From NCBI RefSeq assembly GCF_015209725.1, contig NZ_CP063656.1, forward strand, positions 1 to 64,000: DNA of 64,000 bases. Direction: 5' to 3'. The translations under genes and the position numbers were made by a program. This DNA is from Lysobacter ciconiae (lineage in GTDB: Bacteria; Pseudomonadota; Gammaproteobacteria; Xanthomonadales; Xanthomonadaceae). Numbering within the stretch: the stretch's first letter is position 1; every line of letters begins with the position of its first letter. The notes beneath the pieces are model-generated. The model worked only from the letters and a program-made list of their open reading frames with translations, was not told the DNA's origin and ran no database searches. This document shows positions 55,448 through 64,000 of this stretch, piece by piece.

Positions 55448-55635
55448 ACCTTTGTTTACTTCCTGAGGTGAGGCGCCCCGCTGATCCTGCGGGCGGGCAC
55501 AGCTGCGCTTCGGAGTCCTTCGGATCAACGGCCAGATTACACCAGCGCGCCCGGGATGGGACGGCCGGCCCTCACAGTCAAACCCGGCCGGGTCGACTAG
55601 GGTTTGCACACCCATCCAACGCTCCGGGTTTTCGC

Positions 55636-56221
55636 ATGCAGGGGACTTCAGACATCCGCGCCTACGTCGCACGCGTGGTGATCGCGCTGGCACTCACCGG
55701 GGTGGCGGTCCTGCTCTGGCAACTCTCGGAGCTGGTCATGGTTGTGTTTGGCGCCGTGGTGGTGGCGGTGATGCTGCACGCACGGGCAGGTACTGGCGAT
55801 GGTGGTGGTCGGCGTGCTGACCGGGCTGGGGTTGTGGCTGCTTGGCGTGCCGGTCGCATTCGGGCTGGGCATCATCACGGCGTTGTTGGATTTCGTCCCG
55901 ATTGCCGGGCCGGTGCTCGCGGCGATTCCTGCGGTCCTGCTGGGTTTCACGGTCAGCCCGCAGGTCGGCCTGGGGGCGCTCGCGCTGTTCATCGTCATCC
56001 AGCAAGTCGAGAGCCACGTGCTGCAGCCGTTGATCCAGCAGCGCGCGGTGGACCTGCCGCCGGCCTTGCTGCTGATCTCGCTGTTCGCGATCGGTGCGCT
56101 GTTTGGCCTGGCCGGGGTGGTGCTGGCCGCGCCCTTGACGGTGGTGATCTTCGTGCTGGTCAAGCGCCTGTACGTGCGCGAGACCCTGGAGACCGAAACC
56201 CGGATTCCCGGCGAGGAATAA
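55636..56221 (+). pseudogene. AI-2E family permease remnant (internal deletion and frame change)
   Basis: Two fragments in different frames form one broken gene. Frame 1 (from 55636) encodes the N-terminal helix region MQGTSDIRAYVARVV up to VVVAVMLHA. From about 55787 the homology continues in another frame as QVLAMVVVGVLTGLGLWLLG and then the conserved C-terminal half (ALLDFVPIAGPVLAAIPAVLLG, VESHVLQPLIQQRAVDLPPALLLISLFAIGALFGLAG). Intact members have about 350 residues; only about 48 plus 146 remain, so some 150 codons are missing. It is presumably nonfunctional. Confidence 0.8.
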
Positions 56222-56258
56222 GCGGCGGATGCCGGTCGCGCGCACTTTGGTGAAGGAA

Positions 56259-56290
56259 AACGCCCGCCGGGAGAGAGGCCGGCGGGCGTT
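56259..56290 (-). terminator. Terminator between AI-2E remnant and amidase gene
   Basis: A 12-bp perfect stem (56259-56270 with 56279-56290), loop of 8 bases. On the minus strand the stem is followed by TTTT, so it terminates the amidase transcript. It could also act on the plus strand. Confidence 0.8.
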
Positions 56291-56308
56291 CGCCCTTGCT
56301 GCGACGCT

Positions 56309-58276
56309 CTAGTTCTTTATCTGCACGTCATCGATGTAGACGTTGACGTCGTAAGCGGTATTGGCGTGGTAAAGCCAGATCGCGTCCATCGTGACCGTGC
56401 TGGCGCTGATCGCACCGTTGCCGCCGACCCAGGCGTTCCAGTTCGACGAGGTGGGCAGCGACCACGACACGTAGGTCCACTGGTTGGCCGGAACCGACTT
56501 GCTGGTCGAGCGCTCGGTGCCGTCGCTGTCATCGATGCCTACGCCGACGCTGGTGCCGGTGCCGCCGGACCAGACCCAGAAGCCGACGGTGCCATTGGCG
56601 CGGGTCATTTTGGTGTTGCTGCCGGGATTGCCGCTGCCTGAAAGCAGGCGTACCGCCCAGTTGGCCGAGCTCGACTTGTTGTCCTTGAGCAGGACACGCA
56701 GCGAGCAGGAGCCGTTCTTGCGCGTGCTGCAGTCACGTGTCGCCGTGGAGGCGCTGGAGATGCCGGTGGTGCTGCCGGAGTAGGCAGGGCTGGTGTTGAA
56801 GTGGCCGACACTGCTTTCGAAGCGGTCCAGGTACTTGACCGCGCCGGTGCCGCCACCACTGCCCGGATTCAACAGGCCGTAGTACTTGCTCCAGTTCCAG
56901 TTGATGCCCGGATCGGTGTGGGTCTGGCCGCTGTAGTGCTGGTGGCCCTTGATCTTGACGCTGGTGGGCAACACGTTGATGCCGCTGCTGGGGGCGCCCT
57001 TGTAGGCACTGCTGCAGGGGATGCTGCTGTATTTGGCGCAGAAGCTGCGGACCACGCCGGCGGAGGCGTTGTACATCGCGTTGGTGTACCAGGAGCTGTT
57101 GTTGACGTAGCCCTCGTGCTCGATGCCCAGGGCGAAGCTGTTCTGGTTGCGCAGGTGCCAGGCGGTGTGGGCGTTGCGGACCATCTGGGTGACCTGGCCG
57201 TCGGAGCTGCGGATCACGTAGTGCGCACTGACGTTCGAACTGGCGTTCTTGAACCAGGAAATGGTGCCGGCATAACTGCCCTGCGCGGTGTGGATCGCGA
57301 CCGCACTGACCGCCGCGGAACGCGACGCGTTGTAGTTGGACGAGTGCGCGGCGTTCCAGATGGCCGGGCCGTAGTCGGTGCTCTGGATGCCGGCATCCGG
57401 GCCCGCGCCAGACGTGCTCTTGACGGTGGGCCGGCCGTCAGCCGACTTGGCCCGCAGCGTCTCGCTGATCGGGTCGATCTCGAAGTCGGCGGTCTCGATG
57501 CGGTCATTGGCCACGTCCAGCCGCACCATCGGCGCGCGCTGCGCGATCAGCTGGTCCATGTCGAATGCGCGCTCCCACTCGATCGCACGCTCCGGCACCA
57601 CGATGCCGCGATCGTTGACGCCGCGGTCCTGCGCCAACAGCACGTCGTAGGCAAAGCTGGTGCGCGCGAACTCGCCGACGGCGCTGGCACGCGCGGCTTC
57701 CACCGGCGATGCCGAGAAGCCGGCGTAGCGCATCAGGGCAGGGCGGATCGCTTCGGGCGATGGCGTATTGCCGCCGCGCTTGAGCGGCGAGCGCGAGTCA
57801 GCTCCGGGATGATCCTTGCGGATCTCCGCATCCAGCAGCGCGGCGGCCGCCAGTACGTTGGTGCGCGCGTCGGTGCGGACCAGGGCCGGCGAGACGCCGA
57901 GCAGCTGCGCGCCAGCGGTCACCTGGTCGGCGAAGCCCTGGCCCGCGTACAGGCCCATCACGCCGTAGGCGGCGGGCATGTGGTGGTGCGCTTCGGTCTG
58001 GGATTGATTGGCGTCGGGCTGGATGTTCAGCCAGCGGCTCTGCACGTAGGCGATCGACTCCAGGGTGCCCACCGGCACCGCCGGATACCGTGCATAGGCT
58101 TCCTTGAAGTAACGCTGAAAGGCCTGGCGCTGCGGTCGGAGCGCGGCTTCCTCGGCGTTCAACTGTTCGACCAGCGCAGCTTCCTCGGGCAGCGTGGCCG
58201 ACTCGCCGGCGAACGCGGTCGAGGCAAGCAGGCCGCTGATCGCGACCGAAAGCAGAATTCGTGAATATCCCCTCAT
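56309..58276 (-). CDS. Secreted N-acetylmuramoyl-L-alanine amidase with extra domains
   Basis: The 655-residue precursor has a signal peptide (cleavage near AFAGES) and AGGGA upstream. Residues about 25-190 look like a lysozyme/transglycosylase-type helical domain (VPVGTLESIAYVQSRW, AYGVMGL). Residues about 280-470 form an amidase_2 domain (VAIHTAQGSYAGTISWFKN, SAHYVI, ALGIEHEG, KGHQHYSGQTHTDPG) with zinc-binding His. The C-terminal ~170 residues are a beta-sandwich, probably carbohydrate-binding (FESSVGHFN to YIDDVQIKN). It probably cuts peptidoglycan outside the cell, consistent with the predatory lytic habit of Lysobacter-like bacteria. Confidence 0.85.
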   Translation of the reverse strand: MRGYSRILLSVAISGLLASTAFAGESATLPEEAALVEQLNAEEAALRPQRQAFQRYFKEAYARYPAVPVGTLESIAYVQSRWLNIQPDANQSQTEAHHHMPAAYGVMGLYAGQGFADQVTAGAQLLGVSPALVRTDARTNVLAAAALLDAEIRKDHPGADSRSPLKRGGNTPSPEAIRPALMRYAGFSASPVEAARASAVGEFARTSFAYDVLLAQDRGVNDRGIVVPERAIEWERAFDMDQLIAQRAPMVRLDVANDRIETADFEIDPISETLRAKSADGRPTVKSTSGAGPDAGIQSTDYGPAIWNAAHSSNYNASRSAAVSAVAIHTAQGSYAGTISWFKNASSNVSAHYVIRSSDGQVTQMVRNAHTAWHLRNQNSFALGIEHEGYVNNSSWYTNAMYNASAGVVRSFCAKYSSIPCSSAYKGAPSSGINVLPTSVKIKGHQHYSGQTHTDPGINWNWSKYYGLLNPGSGGGTGAVKYLDRFESSVGHFNTSPAYSGSTTGISSASTATRDCSTRKNGSCSLRVLLKDNKSSSANWAVRLLSGSGNPGSNTKMTRANGTVGFWVWSGGTGTSVGVGIDDSDGTERSTSKSVPANQWTYVSWSLPTSSNWNAWVGGNGAISASTVTMDAIWLYHANTAYDVNVYIDDVQIKN

Positions 58277-58488
58277 GATTCCCTGAGCTCCGTATGGTGT
58301 GCGTCCCCTGCCACGGCGTTATCGCGCGGGTCGCTAAGCCTGCGTTCAGCGATTTTCCGATTCGGGCAGTGCGTCGCGTTCAGGAGCGGGAAATCCGCTG
58401 AAACGCTAGGGCAAACCCTCGATTCGACCCCGGAACTTTGCCGCATCGCACCCATACTTCGCGCGGACGAAACGTATGGGAGCGCGTT

Positions 58489-59115
58489 TCAGGCCCGTGC
58501 CATCGAGTGCTGTTCGGCGCCCGGCAGGACTCCGGCAGGCAGCTCGCCGATGCGTCGAGTGCGCAACTGCGACGCACTGGCCACGCCGATTCCGCGCCGC
58601 CCGTGGGCGATGTACAGCGTCACGTGAGGTGGCGGCAGCGGCAACTGTCGACCCAGCAGGCGGCCGAGCGCCTGATGGAACGGACGCATCGCCGGCAACT
58701 GGATCAGCTCGATGATCGATTGGCGCGGAGCCACGACGGGAACCGGGCCCGCAGCCGGAGCGGGATCGGGGTCGGAATCGGGAGCGGGGTCGGATTCGGG
58801 ATCTGGATCTGGATGAGCCCGGTCGTGGCCGCCCATGGTCACCGGCGGCGGCCGGATGCCCAGGACGATGAACCGTCCCGTACGTTGAAACTTCCAATCC
58901 TGCGCGGCCACCGCGCGGGCAATCCGCTTTGCCAGGAACTCCGTTGCCAACGCGGCGTGGAGCTCGTGCCCGAGTCGCGAACCGATCAGGGTGATGTGCA
59001 GTTCCTGTTTGGGCGCGTAGACGGTGCCATCGATCTCGATCGGGTGCTCCGGGGTCGGCCACACCCTGCAATCGATCGGCAGCACGAGCGTGTGGGCAGG
59101 CCGGTGCAGGTCCAT
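58489..59115 (-). CDS. 2H phosphoesterase-like protein with Asp-Pro linker
   Basis: With the start at 59115 the protein has 208 residues. Two HxTx motifs are visible, LHITLIG and HVTLYIAHG, as in 2H phosphoesterases (2'-5' RNA ligase/cyclic phosphodiesterase superfamily). Between them lies a low-complexity stretch of repeated Asp-Pro and Glu/Ser (PDPDPESDPAPDSDPDPAP). A GTG at 59238 would add 41 basic residues but leave only 23 bp to the divergent MFS gene, so the shorter form is preferred. The substrate is unknown. Confidence 0.65.
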   Translation of the reverse strand: MDLHRPAHTLVLPIDCRVWPTPEHPIEIDGTVYAPKQELHITLIGSRLGHELHAALATEFLAKRIARAVAAQDWKFQRTGRFIVLGIRPPPVTMGGHDRAHPDPDPESDPAPDSDPDPAPAAGPVPVVAPRQSIIELIQLPAMRPFHQALGRLLGRQLPLPPPHVTLYIAHGRRGIGVASASQLRTRRIGELPAGVLPGAEQHSMARA

Positions 59116-59261
59116 GTCCAGATCATGCACCAGCCGTCGCAGGAGCGGGTGGCGCTTCCCGCGCCCCGTGCCCCGCAAACGCGCGTGCCGCAGCGCTGTT
59201 TGGCTGCCGTCAAGGCGGTCCGCGCTGCTGCGGCGCACAATAGACGGTTGTTTTCGGCTGG

Positions 59262-60497
59262 ATGCACCGCGTGGCTTCTTCGATACCCCCGCCTCCCGAT
59301 CGACCGCAAGGCCAGAGTCGCTACGCGGTGATCCTGTTTGCGCTGGCCCTGGGCGGCTTTGCGATCGGTACCAGCGAGTTCGCGATGATGGGGCTGATGC
59401 CCAACCTGGTGCAGGCCTTCGCCGTCAACGAACCGCAGGTGGGCCACATGATCAGTGCCTACGCGCTGGGCGTCGTGGTGGGCGCGCCGGTGCTGGCCAT
59501 CCTCGGCGCGCGCCTGCCGCGGCGCACCCTGCTGCTGGCCCTGATGGCGTTCTATGCACTGGGCAATCTGGCGACCGCGCTGGCGCCCAGTTACGCCACG
59601 ATGCTGGCGTTCCGCTTCATTGCCGGACTGCCGCACGGCGCCTATTTCGGCGTCGCCATGCTGGTGGCGGCCGACCTGGCAGGCCCCGAGCGCCGCGGCA
59701 CCGCGGTCAGCCAGGTCATGTTGGGTCTGTCGATCGCGATCCTGGTGGGCAATCCGCTGGCCACGTGGATGGGCCAGGCGTTCAGCTGGCGCTACACCTT
59801 TGCCATGGTCGCGGCGGTGGCCGTGGTTACCGCGCTGATGATCGGCCGCCACCTGGCGTCGGTGCCGGCCGATCCGGAACAGTCGCCGCTGCGCGAACTG
59901 CGCGCGTTCAACACCTCGCAGGTATGGCTGACCCTGCTGATCGGCGCGATCGGGTTCGCCGGCATGTTCTGCGTCTTCAGCTACCTCACGGCCACCCTGA
60001 CCCACGTCACCGGGCTCGGCGAGGGCTGGATTCCGATCGCGCTGGCCGTGTTCGGCGCCGGGTCGGTGGTCGGCAATCTGGCCGGCGGCTGGCTGGTGGA
60101 CCGCATGCAGTTCCGCGCCACGGCGGTCATCCTGATCTGGTCCGCACTCGTGCTCGCGGTCTTCCCGCTCGCCGCGCATTCGTTGTGGACCATCCTGCCT
60201 GCGGTGCTGGCGATCGGGACCATGGGCGCGCTGGGTCCTGCGCTGCAGACCCGCCTGATGGACGTGGCCGGCGAGGCGCAGACCCTGGCCGCGGCGTCCA
60301 ACCACGCCGCCTTCAACGCCGCCAACGCGCTGGGGCCGTGGCTGGGCGGACTGGCGATCACCGCCGGGCTCGGCTGGACGTCCACCGGCTACGTCGGCGC
60401 GGCGACGGCCGTGGCGGGCCTGCTGATCTACCTCTATGCGCGCCGGGGCGACCACCGCAGCGGCGAGGTGATGCTGGCGGAGCGGACGCCGCAGTGA
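59262..60497 (+). CDS. MFS drug/sugar efflux transporter (DHA1, AraJ-like)
   Basis: The 411-residue inner-membrane protein has twelve predicted helices. The N-terminal pattern GGFAIGTSEFAMMGLMPNL is the hallmark of the AraJ/YdhP branch of DHA1. Motif A is GARLPRRTLLLALM, and GLPHGAYFGVAMLVAADL is also typical. The family exports drugs or sugars; no specific substrate can be assigned. It is divergent from the 2H phosphoesterase gene. Confidence 0.9.
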   Translation: MHRVASSIPPPPDRPQGQSRYAVILFALALGGFAIGTSEFAMMGLMPNLVQAFAVNEPQVGHMISAYALGVVVGAPVLAILGARLPRRTLLLALMAFYALGNLATALAPSYATMLAFRFIAGLPHGAYFGVAMLVAADLAGPERRGTAVSQVMLGLSIAILVGNPLATWMGQAFSWRYTFAMVAAVAVVTALMIGRHLASVPADPEQSPLRELRAFNTSQVWLTLLIGAIGFAGMFCVFSYLTATLTHVTGLGEGWIPIALAVFGAGSVVGNLAGGWLVDRMQFRATAVILIWSALVLAVFPLAAHSLWTILPAVLAIGTMGALGPALQTRLMDVAGEAQTLAAASNHAAFNAANALGPWLGGLAITAGLGWTSTGYVGAATAVAGLLIYLYARRGDHRSGEVMLAERTPQ

Positions 60498-60595
60498 CCG
60501 CCGCGTCAGTGGATCCTTGCGGTCCGGCCCCGGGCGATGCGACGCGCCGGGATCGTCCATCATGGGCGGATTCCCACCGGTAGCCGATCGCAGCC

Positions 60596-61207
60596 ATGTC
60601 CGACAAGCCCTTCTCGCCCGCCTCCGAGCGCAATCGTGACGCCATCCTGGCGGTGCTGCGTTCGGCGTTTGCGCACCGGCAGCGCGTCCTGGAGATCGGC
60701 AGCGGCACCGGCCAGCACGCGGTCCATTTCGCGGCCGCGCTGCCCGGGCTGAGCTGGCAGTGCACCGACCGTCCCGAGCACCTGCCCGGCATCCGCCAGT
60801 GGCTGGCGGAGGCGGCGCTGGCCAACACGCCGCCACCGCGCGCGCTGGATGTGGATGACGCGGTCTGGGACGTGGCCGGCGATGCGCGCGCGTTTGACGC
60901 GGCCTTCAGCGCCAACACCCTGCACATCATGGGCTGGGAGCAGGTCCTGGCGTTCTTTACCGGGCTCGATCGGGTGCTGGCGCCGGCCGCAACGCTGGTG
61001 GTGTACGGACCGTTCAATTACGCCGGGACTTTCACCAGCGACAGCAACCGCGAGTTCGATGGCTGGCTGAAGGCGCGCGACCCGGCATCAGGCATCCGCG
61101 ATTTCGAGGCGGTCGACGCGCTGGCCGACGCGATCGGCATGCGCCTGGTGGAGGATGTGGCGATGCCGGCCAACAATCGCTGCATCGTGTGGGAGCGCGG
61201 ACAATGA
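60596..61207 (+). CDS. DUF938-family SAM-dependent methyltransferase
   Basis: The 203-residue protein begins with the DUF938 pattern KPFSPASERNRDAILAVL. The SAM-binding motif VLEIGSGTGQHAVHFA and FSANTLHIMGWEQVLAFF follow, and it ends NNRCIVWERG. The family is widespread in proteobacteria without a proven substrate. Its stop overlaps the start of the L,D-transpeptidase gene by 4 bp (ATGA), indicating co-translation. Confidence 0.85.
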   Translation: MSDKPFSPASERNRDAILAVLRSAFAHRQRVLEIGSGTGQHAVHFAAALPGLSWQCTDRPEHLPGIRQWLAEAALANTPPPRALDVDDAVWDVAGDARAFDAAFSANTLHIMGWEQVLAFFTGLDRVLAPAATLVVYGPFNYAGTFTSDSNREFDGWLKARDPASGIRDFEAVDALADAIGMRLVEDVAMPANNRCIVWERGQ

Positions 61208-62298
61208 CGCGCTCGCTGCGGATGCGAGGACGGATGGCCGCGCTCGCGCTCGGTTGCGCCGTCAGCGGTGGTGTCCTGGCGCAGGAGCCGATCCCCACAG
61301 ACGCTGGTGCCGCCACGCCCCTGCCGACCTCGACCGTGCGGCTGGAGGCGGGCGAGTACCTGTGGATGCCGGAAATGGCGCCCGCCGGACCGGTGGTGCT
61401 GGTCATCAGCCTGCCCGAGCAGTTGCTGCACGTGTACCGCAATGGCGTGCGCATCGGCGTGTCCACCGTGAGCACCGGCAAGGCCGGCCACGAGACGCCC
61501 ACCGGGGTGTTCTCGATCCTGCAAAAGCGCAAGGAGCACTATTCCAACCTCTACAACAACGCGCCCATGCCCTACATGCAGCGACTGACCTGGGACGGGA
61601 TCGCGCTGCACGCCGGCAACCTGCCCGGCTACCCGGCCTCCCACGGCTGCGTGCGCATGCCGTTCGAGTTCTCGCAAAAGCTCTACGGCGTCACGGCCAA
61701 CGGCATGACGGTGGTGGTGGCCAATGAATCCTCGCACTCGCCGTCCGTGTCCTACCCGGGCTGGTTCGCGCCGGTGGATCCGGTCAGCGGCGCCGATGCG
61801 CGCGGGCATCGGGTCGAGTTCGGTGACATCGGGCCGGGCGAGTACAGCTGGAATCCCGAGCGCGCGCCCCACGGGGCACTGACCCTGGTATTGAGCCTGG
61901 CCGACCAGCAGCTGGTGACGATGCGCAACGGCGTGGAAATCGGTCGCGCCAGCGTGACCACGCGCAGTGCGCAGCTGCCGGGCACCCACGTGTACGTGCT
62001 GCTGGAAGGCGAGGGCAGCGATACCGACGTCGCGGCCGCTACGCGTCCGGCGTTGCGCTGGTTGCAGGTGGCGAGCATCGGCGGCGGTGATTCGGCCGAC
62101 GCCGCCGCGATCGAGGCGGCCCTCGGCCATGGCGGGGTGCAGCTTCCTCCGGGGTTTGCCGACGCCGTCCAGCCGGTGCTGCAGCCCGGGTCCACCGTCG
62201 TGGTCACCAGCGAGTCGATCCGCGGCACCGCGCCCGCCGACCTGACCGTGCTGCGTGCCGACGAGGATCCGGCCGCCCCGCCGCCCGACGGAGACTGA
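61204..62298 (+). CDS. L,D-transpeptidase with a second, degenerate YkuD-like half
   Basis: The 364-residue protein has a signal peptide (cleavage near VLAQEP). The first YkuD domain (about 60-175) has LLHVYRNGVRIGVSTVSTGK and the catalytic motif SHGCVRMPFEF, so it can form 3-3 cross-links or attach proteins to peptidoglycan. Residues about 220-300 repeat the beginning of the fold (LVLSLADQQLVTMRNGVEIGRASVTT) but lack the His/Cys motif. It overlaps the DUF938 gene and lies just upstream of another transpeptidase-family gene. Confidence 0.88.
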   Translation: MTRSLRMRGRMAALALGCAVSGGVLAQEPIPTDAGAATPLPTSTVRLEAGEYLWMPEMAPAGPVVLVISLPEQLLHVYRNGVRIGVSTVSTGKAGHETPTGVFSILQKRKEHYSNLYNNAPMPYMQRLTWDGIALHAGNLPGYPASHGCVRMPFEFSQKLYGVTANGMTVVVANESSHSPSVSYPGWFAPVDPVSGADARGHRVEFGDIGPGEYSWNPERAPHGALTLVLSLADQQLVTMRNGVEIGRASVTTRSAQLPGTHVYVLLEGEGSDTDVAAATRPALRWLQVASIGGGDSADAAAIEAALGHGGVQLPPGFADAVQPVLQPGSTVVVTSESIRGTAPADLTVLRADEDPAAPPPDGD

Positions 62299-62364
62299 AT
62301 TCGCCGGCAGGGTCATCACCCGCTGTTCAGGCGCGACCGGCTCCCGGCCCGTATCCTGCCAGCC

Positions 62365-63249
62365 ATGCCACGCCTGCCCGCCTCCCTGCTTCTGACCTGC
62401 GCCGCTGCCATCGCCGTGTGCTCGGCCGGCTCGCGCCCCGTCGTCGCGGGTCCAGCGGCGGCCTACACACCGCCCTCCGTCCAGAGCCCCCTGGCCGAGT
62501 CGGCGCTTGACCGGTGGATTGCTGAACCGGAGGCGGCAGAAGAGTCGTCTGCGGCATCAATCCTGCTCACCAGCCTGCGTGCGGCCGCACCGGAGATCGA
62601 TCCGGGCGTGTTGGCGCTCGCCCTGGAAGCGCGCGCCTGCGCACTCAACAGCGGGGCGGCCGGCGGCACCCGCCTGGCGGTGATCGACTACTCGCTGCCG
62701 TCCACGCGCAAGCGCATGTGGGTGTTCGACCTCCAGCAGCCCGGCCTGCTTTACGCCGAACACGTGGCCCACGGGCAGGGCAGCGGCGAAAACCTGTCCA
62801 ACCGCTTCAGCAACGTGGACGGCAGCCACCAGACCAGCCTCGGCCTGTTCCGCACCGCGGAGACCTACGTCGGCGGCAACGGCTACTCCCTGCGCATGGA
62901 CGGCCTGGAGCCGGGCGTGAACGACAATGCCCGCGACCGCCTGATCGTGATCCATGGCGCCCCGTACGTGAACCCGGACCAGGCACAGCGCCAGGGCCGG
63001 CTGGGGCGCAGCTACGGTTGCCCGGCGCTGCGGCCGCAGGTCGCGCGCGAGATCATCGACACCATCAAGAACGAGCAGCTGGTGTTCGCCTACTACCCCG
63101 ATGATCCGTGGCTGACGGGTTCGCGCTTCTTTGGCTGTGGCGGCCGCACGGCCGGCCAGATCCTCGCCGATGCGCGCGGGCAGGCGGCAACCGGCGACGC
63201 ATTGGCCAGCGCGGATCGCCCGGCGCGAGAGTCGGGCGCCACGCTCTAG
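62365..63249 (+). CDS. Murein L,D-transpeptidase catalytic-domain protein (YkuD_2 type)
   Basis: The 294-residue precursor has a signal peptide. The catalytic domain (about 95-255) contains RMWVFDLQQPGLLYAEHVAHGQG, SLGLFRTAETYVGGNGYSL, the conserved His in IVIHGAPYV and the Cys in GRSYGCPAL. This is the YkuD_2 (YafK/ErfK-unlike) layout found in many proteobacteria. It sits 66 bp after another transpeptidase gene, and both probably remodel the cell wall in the periplasm. Confidence 0.85.
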   Translation: MPRLPASLLLTCAAAIAVCSAGSRPVVAGPAAAYTPPSVQSPLAESALDRWIAEPEAAEESSAASILLTSLRAAAPEIDPGVLALALEARACALNSGAAGGTRLAVIDYSLPSTRKRMWVFDLQQPGLLYAEHVAHGQGSGENLSNRFSNVDGSHQTSLGLFRTAETYVGGNGYSLRMDGLEPGVNDNARDRLIVIHGAPYVNPDQAQRQGRLGRSYGCPALRPQVAREIIDTIKNEQLVFAYYPDDPWLTGSRFFGCGGRTAGQILADARGQAATGDALASADRPARESGATL

Positions 63250-63318
63250 GGCCGGGTTCACCGCCCTTCGACCGGCCTGTGGCCACCATGGACGCATTGA
63301 AGTTCATGGAGTGGCGCG

Positions 63319-63852
63319 ATGAAGACCGATGGCCCCGTATTTGGTGAAAGCTCCCTGAGCAAGCTGGCGGCCGTCTTCGACACGCGCGAGCGCGCCGATG
63401 TCGTGGCCGCCCGGTTGCGCCAGCAGTTCAATCTGGGCGCCGCGCAACTCCAGGTGATCTCGCCCGAGGACCCGCATCCGGGCCGCAAGATGGAGCCTGA
63501 GAGCCGCGGCATCCGCCAGACCGCGATCAAGGCGCACATCACCTTCGCCATCCTGGGCGTCGTCGCCGGGCTGGTGATCTTCCTGATCCTGCGCGGCATG
63601 CAGATCGCCGCGGTGACGAGTTCACCGCTGGCCGTCGCCGGGGTGCTGGTGTTCTTCGGTGCGGTGTTCGGCCTGTTTGCCGGCGGCCTGATCACCCTGC
63701 GGCCGGACCAGGACCACGTGGTGCTCAAGGTGCGCGAGGCACTGGACAACGGCCGCTTTGTGATCGTCGCCAATCCGGTCGACCGCGAGCAGCGCACCCG
63801 CCTGGCCGAAGCGCTGCGGGGCGAATCCAGCGACGTCGCCGGCAGCCTGTGA
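63319..63852 (+). CDS. Two-helix membrane protein, function unknown
   Basis: The 177-residue protein has a soluble N-terminal region with an alpha/beta pattern like a small stress-protein domain (LAAVFDTRERADVVAARLRQQF, AQLQVISPED). Two membrane helices follow (about 73-91 and 103-125). The C-terminal soluble part (DHVVLKVREALDNGRFVIVANPVD) resembles the N-terminal one. No family was recognised. A candidate start with GTGG upstream is at 63319. Confidence 0.7.
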   Translation: MKTDGPVFGESSLSKLAAVFDTRERADVVAARLRQQFNLGAAQLQVISPEDPHPGRKMEPESRGIRQTAIKAHITFAILGVVAGLVIFLILRGMQIAAVTSSPLAVAGVLVFFGAVFGLFAGGLITLRPDQDHVVLKVREALDNGRFVIVANPVDREQRTRLAEALRGESSDVAGSL

Positions 63853-63883
63853 GACAGTCCCGGTCTCTTCGGGAGTCGTTCTG

Positions 63884-64000
63884 ATGGTGTTCCGGATATC
63901 GGTCGTGCTGCTGGCCCTGCTGTCGCTGGCCGGGGTGTTCATGCCTGAGGCGTTCGGCGAGGTCAGCGCCCGGGCCCAGGCGCTTACCCTGTCCGGCGCG
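63884..64000 (+). CDS. Start of a probable transporter gene (3' end beyond window)
   Basis: An open frame from an ATG with GGGAG upstream runs 39 codons to the window end. It starts MVFRISVVLLALLSLAGVFMPEAFGE, one membrane helix followed by a charged loop. This resembles the N-terminus of BCCT-type (betaine/choline) carriers, but too little is visible for certainty. Confidence 0.4.
   Translation, partial: MVFRISVVLLALLSLAGVFMPEAFGEVSARAQALTLSGA

Overview
The window is a high-G+C gammaproteobacterial chromosome segment starting at the replication origin. The order dnaA-dnaN-recF-gyrB, then an M48 protease, a TPR protein, tonB-exbB-exbD-exbD and pdxJ, is characteristic of Xanthomonadaceae/Lysobacteraceae. 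A Lysobacter- or Luteimonas-like organism is the best guess (inferred from gene order and protein style, not from a search).

Layout. 1-6.9 kb: origin block. dnaA is cut by the window edge. The dnaA-dnaN gap looks like oriC and appears to be built from two ~200-bp copies of one unit. Three parS-like 16-mers lie in and next to recF. 7.1-12.8 kb: cell-envelope genes (M48 lipoprotein protease, TPR protein, TonB energy-transduction operon) and convergent pdxJ. 12.8-18.9 kb: small membrane protein, cardiolipin synthase, SLC13-type permease, histidine kinase/response regulator pair, 2OG-Fe(II) oxygenase. 19.1-26.5 kb: a complete fap-type functional-amyloid operon in A-B-C-D-E-F order, preceded by a good sigma-54 (-24/-12) promoter and followed by a convergent sigma-54 enhancer-binding regulator. 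26.7-36.7 kb: fbp, phhA with a divergent Lrp regulator, patatin lipoprotein, a two-gene osmoprotectant-type ABC transporter, rhomboid protease, rlmI, rmuC. 36.7-41.0 kb: the full mlaFEDCBA lipid-transport operon. 41.2-47.5 kb: glycine-zipper protein, folE, egtB-egtD (ergothioneine), topoisomerase IB, a Cys-rich small protein, an RNase Sa-like RNase with a barstar-like inhibitor, and an I78-type inhibitor lipoprotein. 47.5-51.0 kb: mrfA/mrfB-type DNA-repair helicase and nuclease. 51.2-55.4 kb: orphan type VI secretion vgrG with an AT-rich lytic-transglycosylase-like effector and a lipoprotein that is probably its immunity protein. 55.6-64.0 kb: broken AI-2E permease, secreted amidase, 2H phosphoesterase, MFS exporter, DUF938 methyltransferase, two L,D-transpeptidase-family proteins, a small membrane protein and the start of a probable transporter.

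How it fits together. Most genes are chromosomal housekeeping or envelope functions. The accessory parts are the amyloid operon, the VgrG/effector/immunity module (a clear drop in G+C) and the RNase/inhibitor pair. No tRNA, rRNA, CRISPR array or insertion sequence was recognised. The most interesting systems are the cysteine-free Fap-like amyloid operon with its apparently dedicated sigma-54 control, the duplicated origin architecture, and the swapped VgrG tail with its effector cassette.
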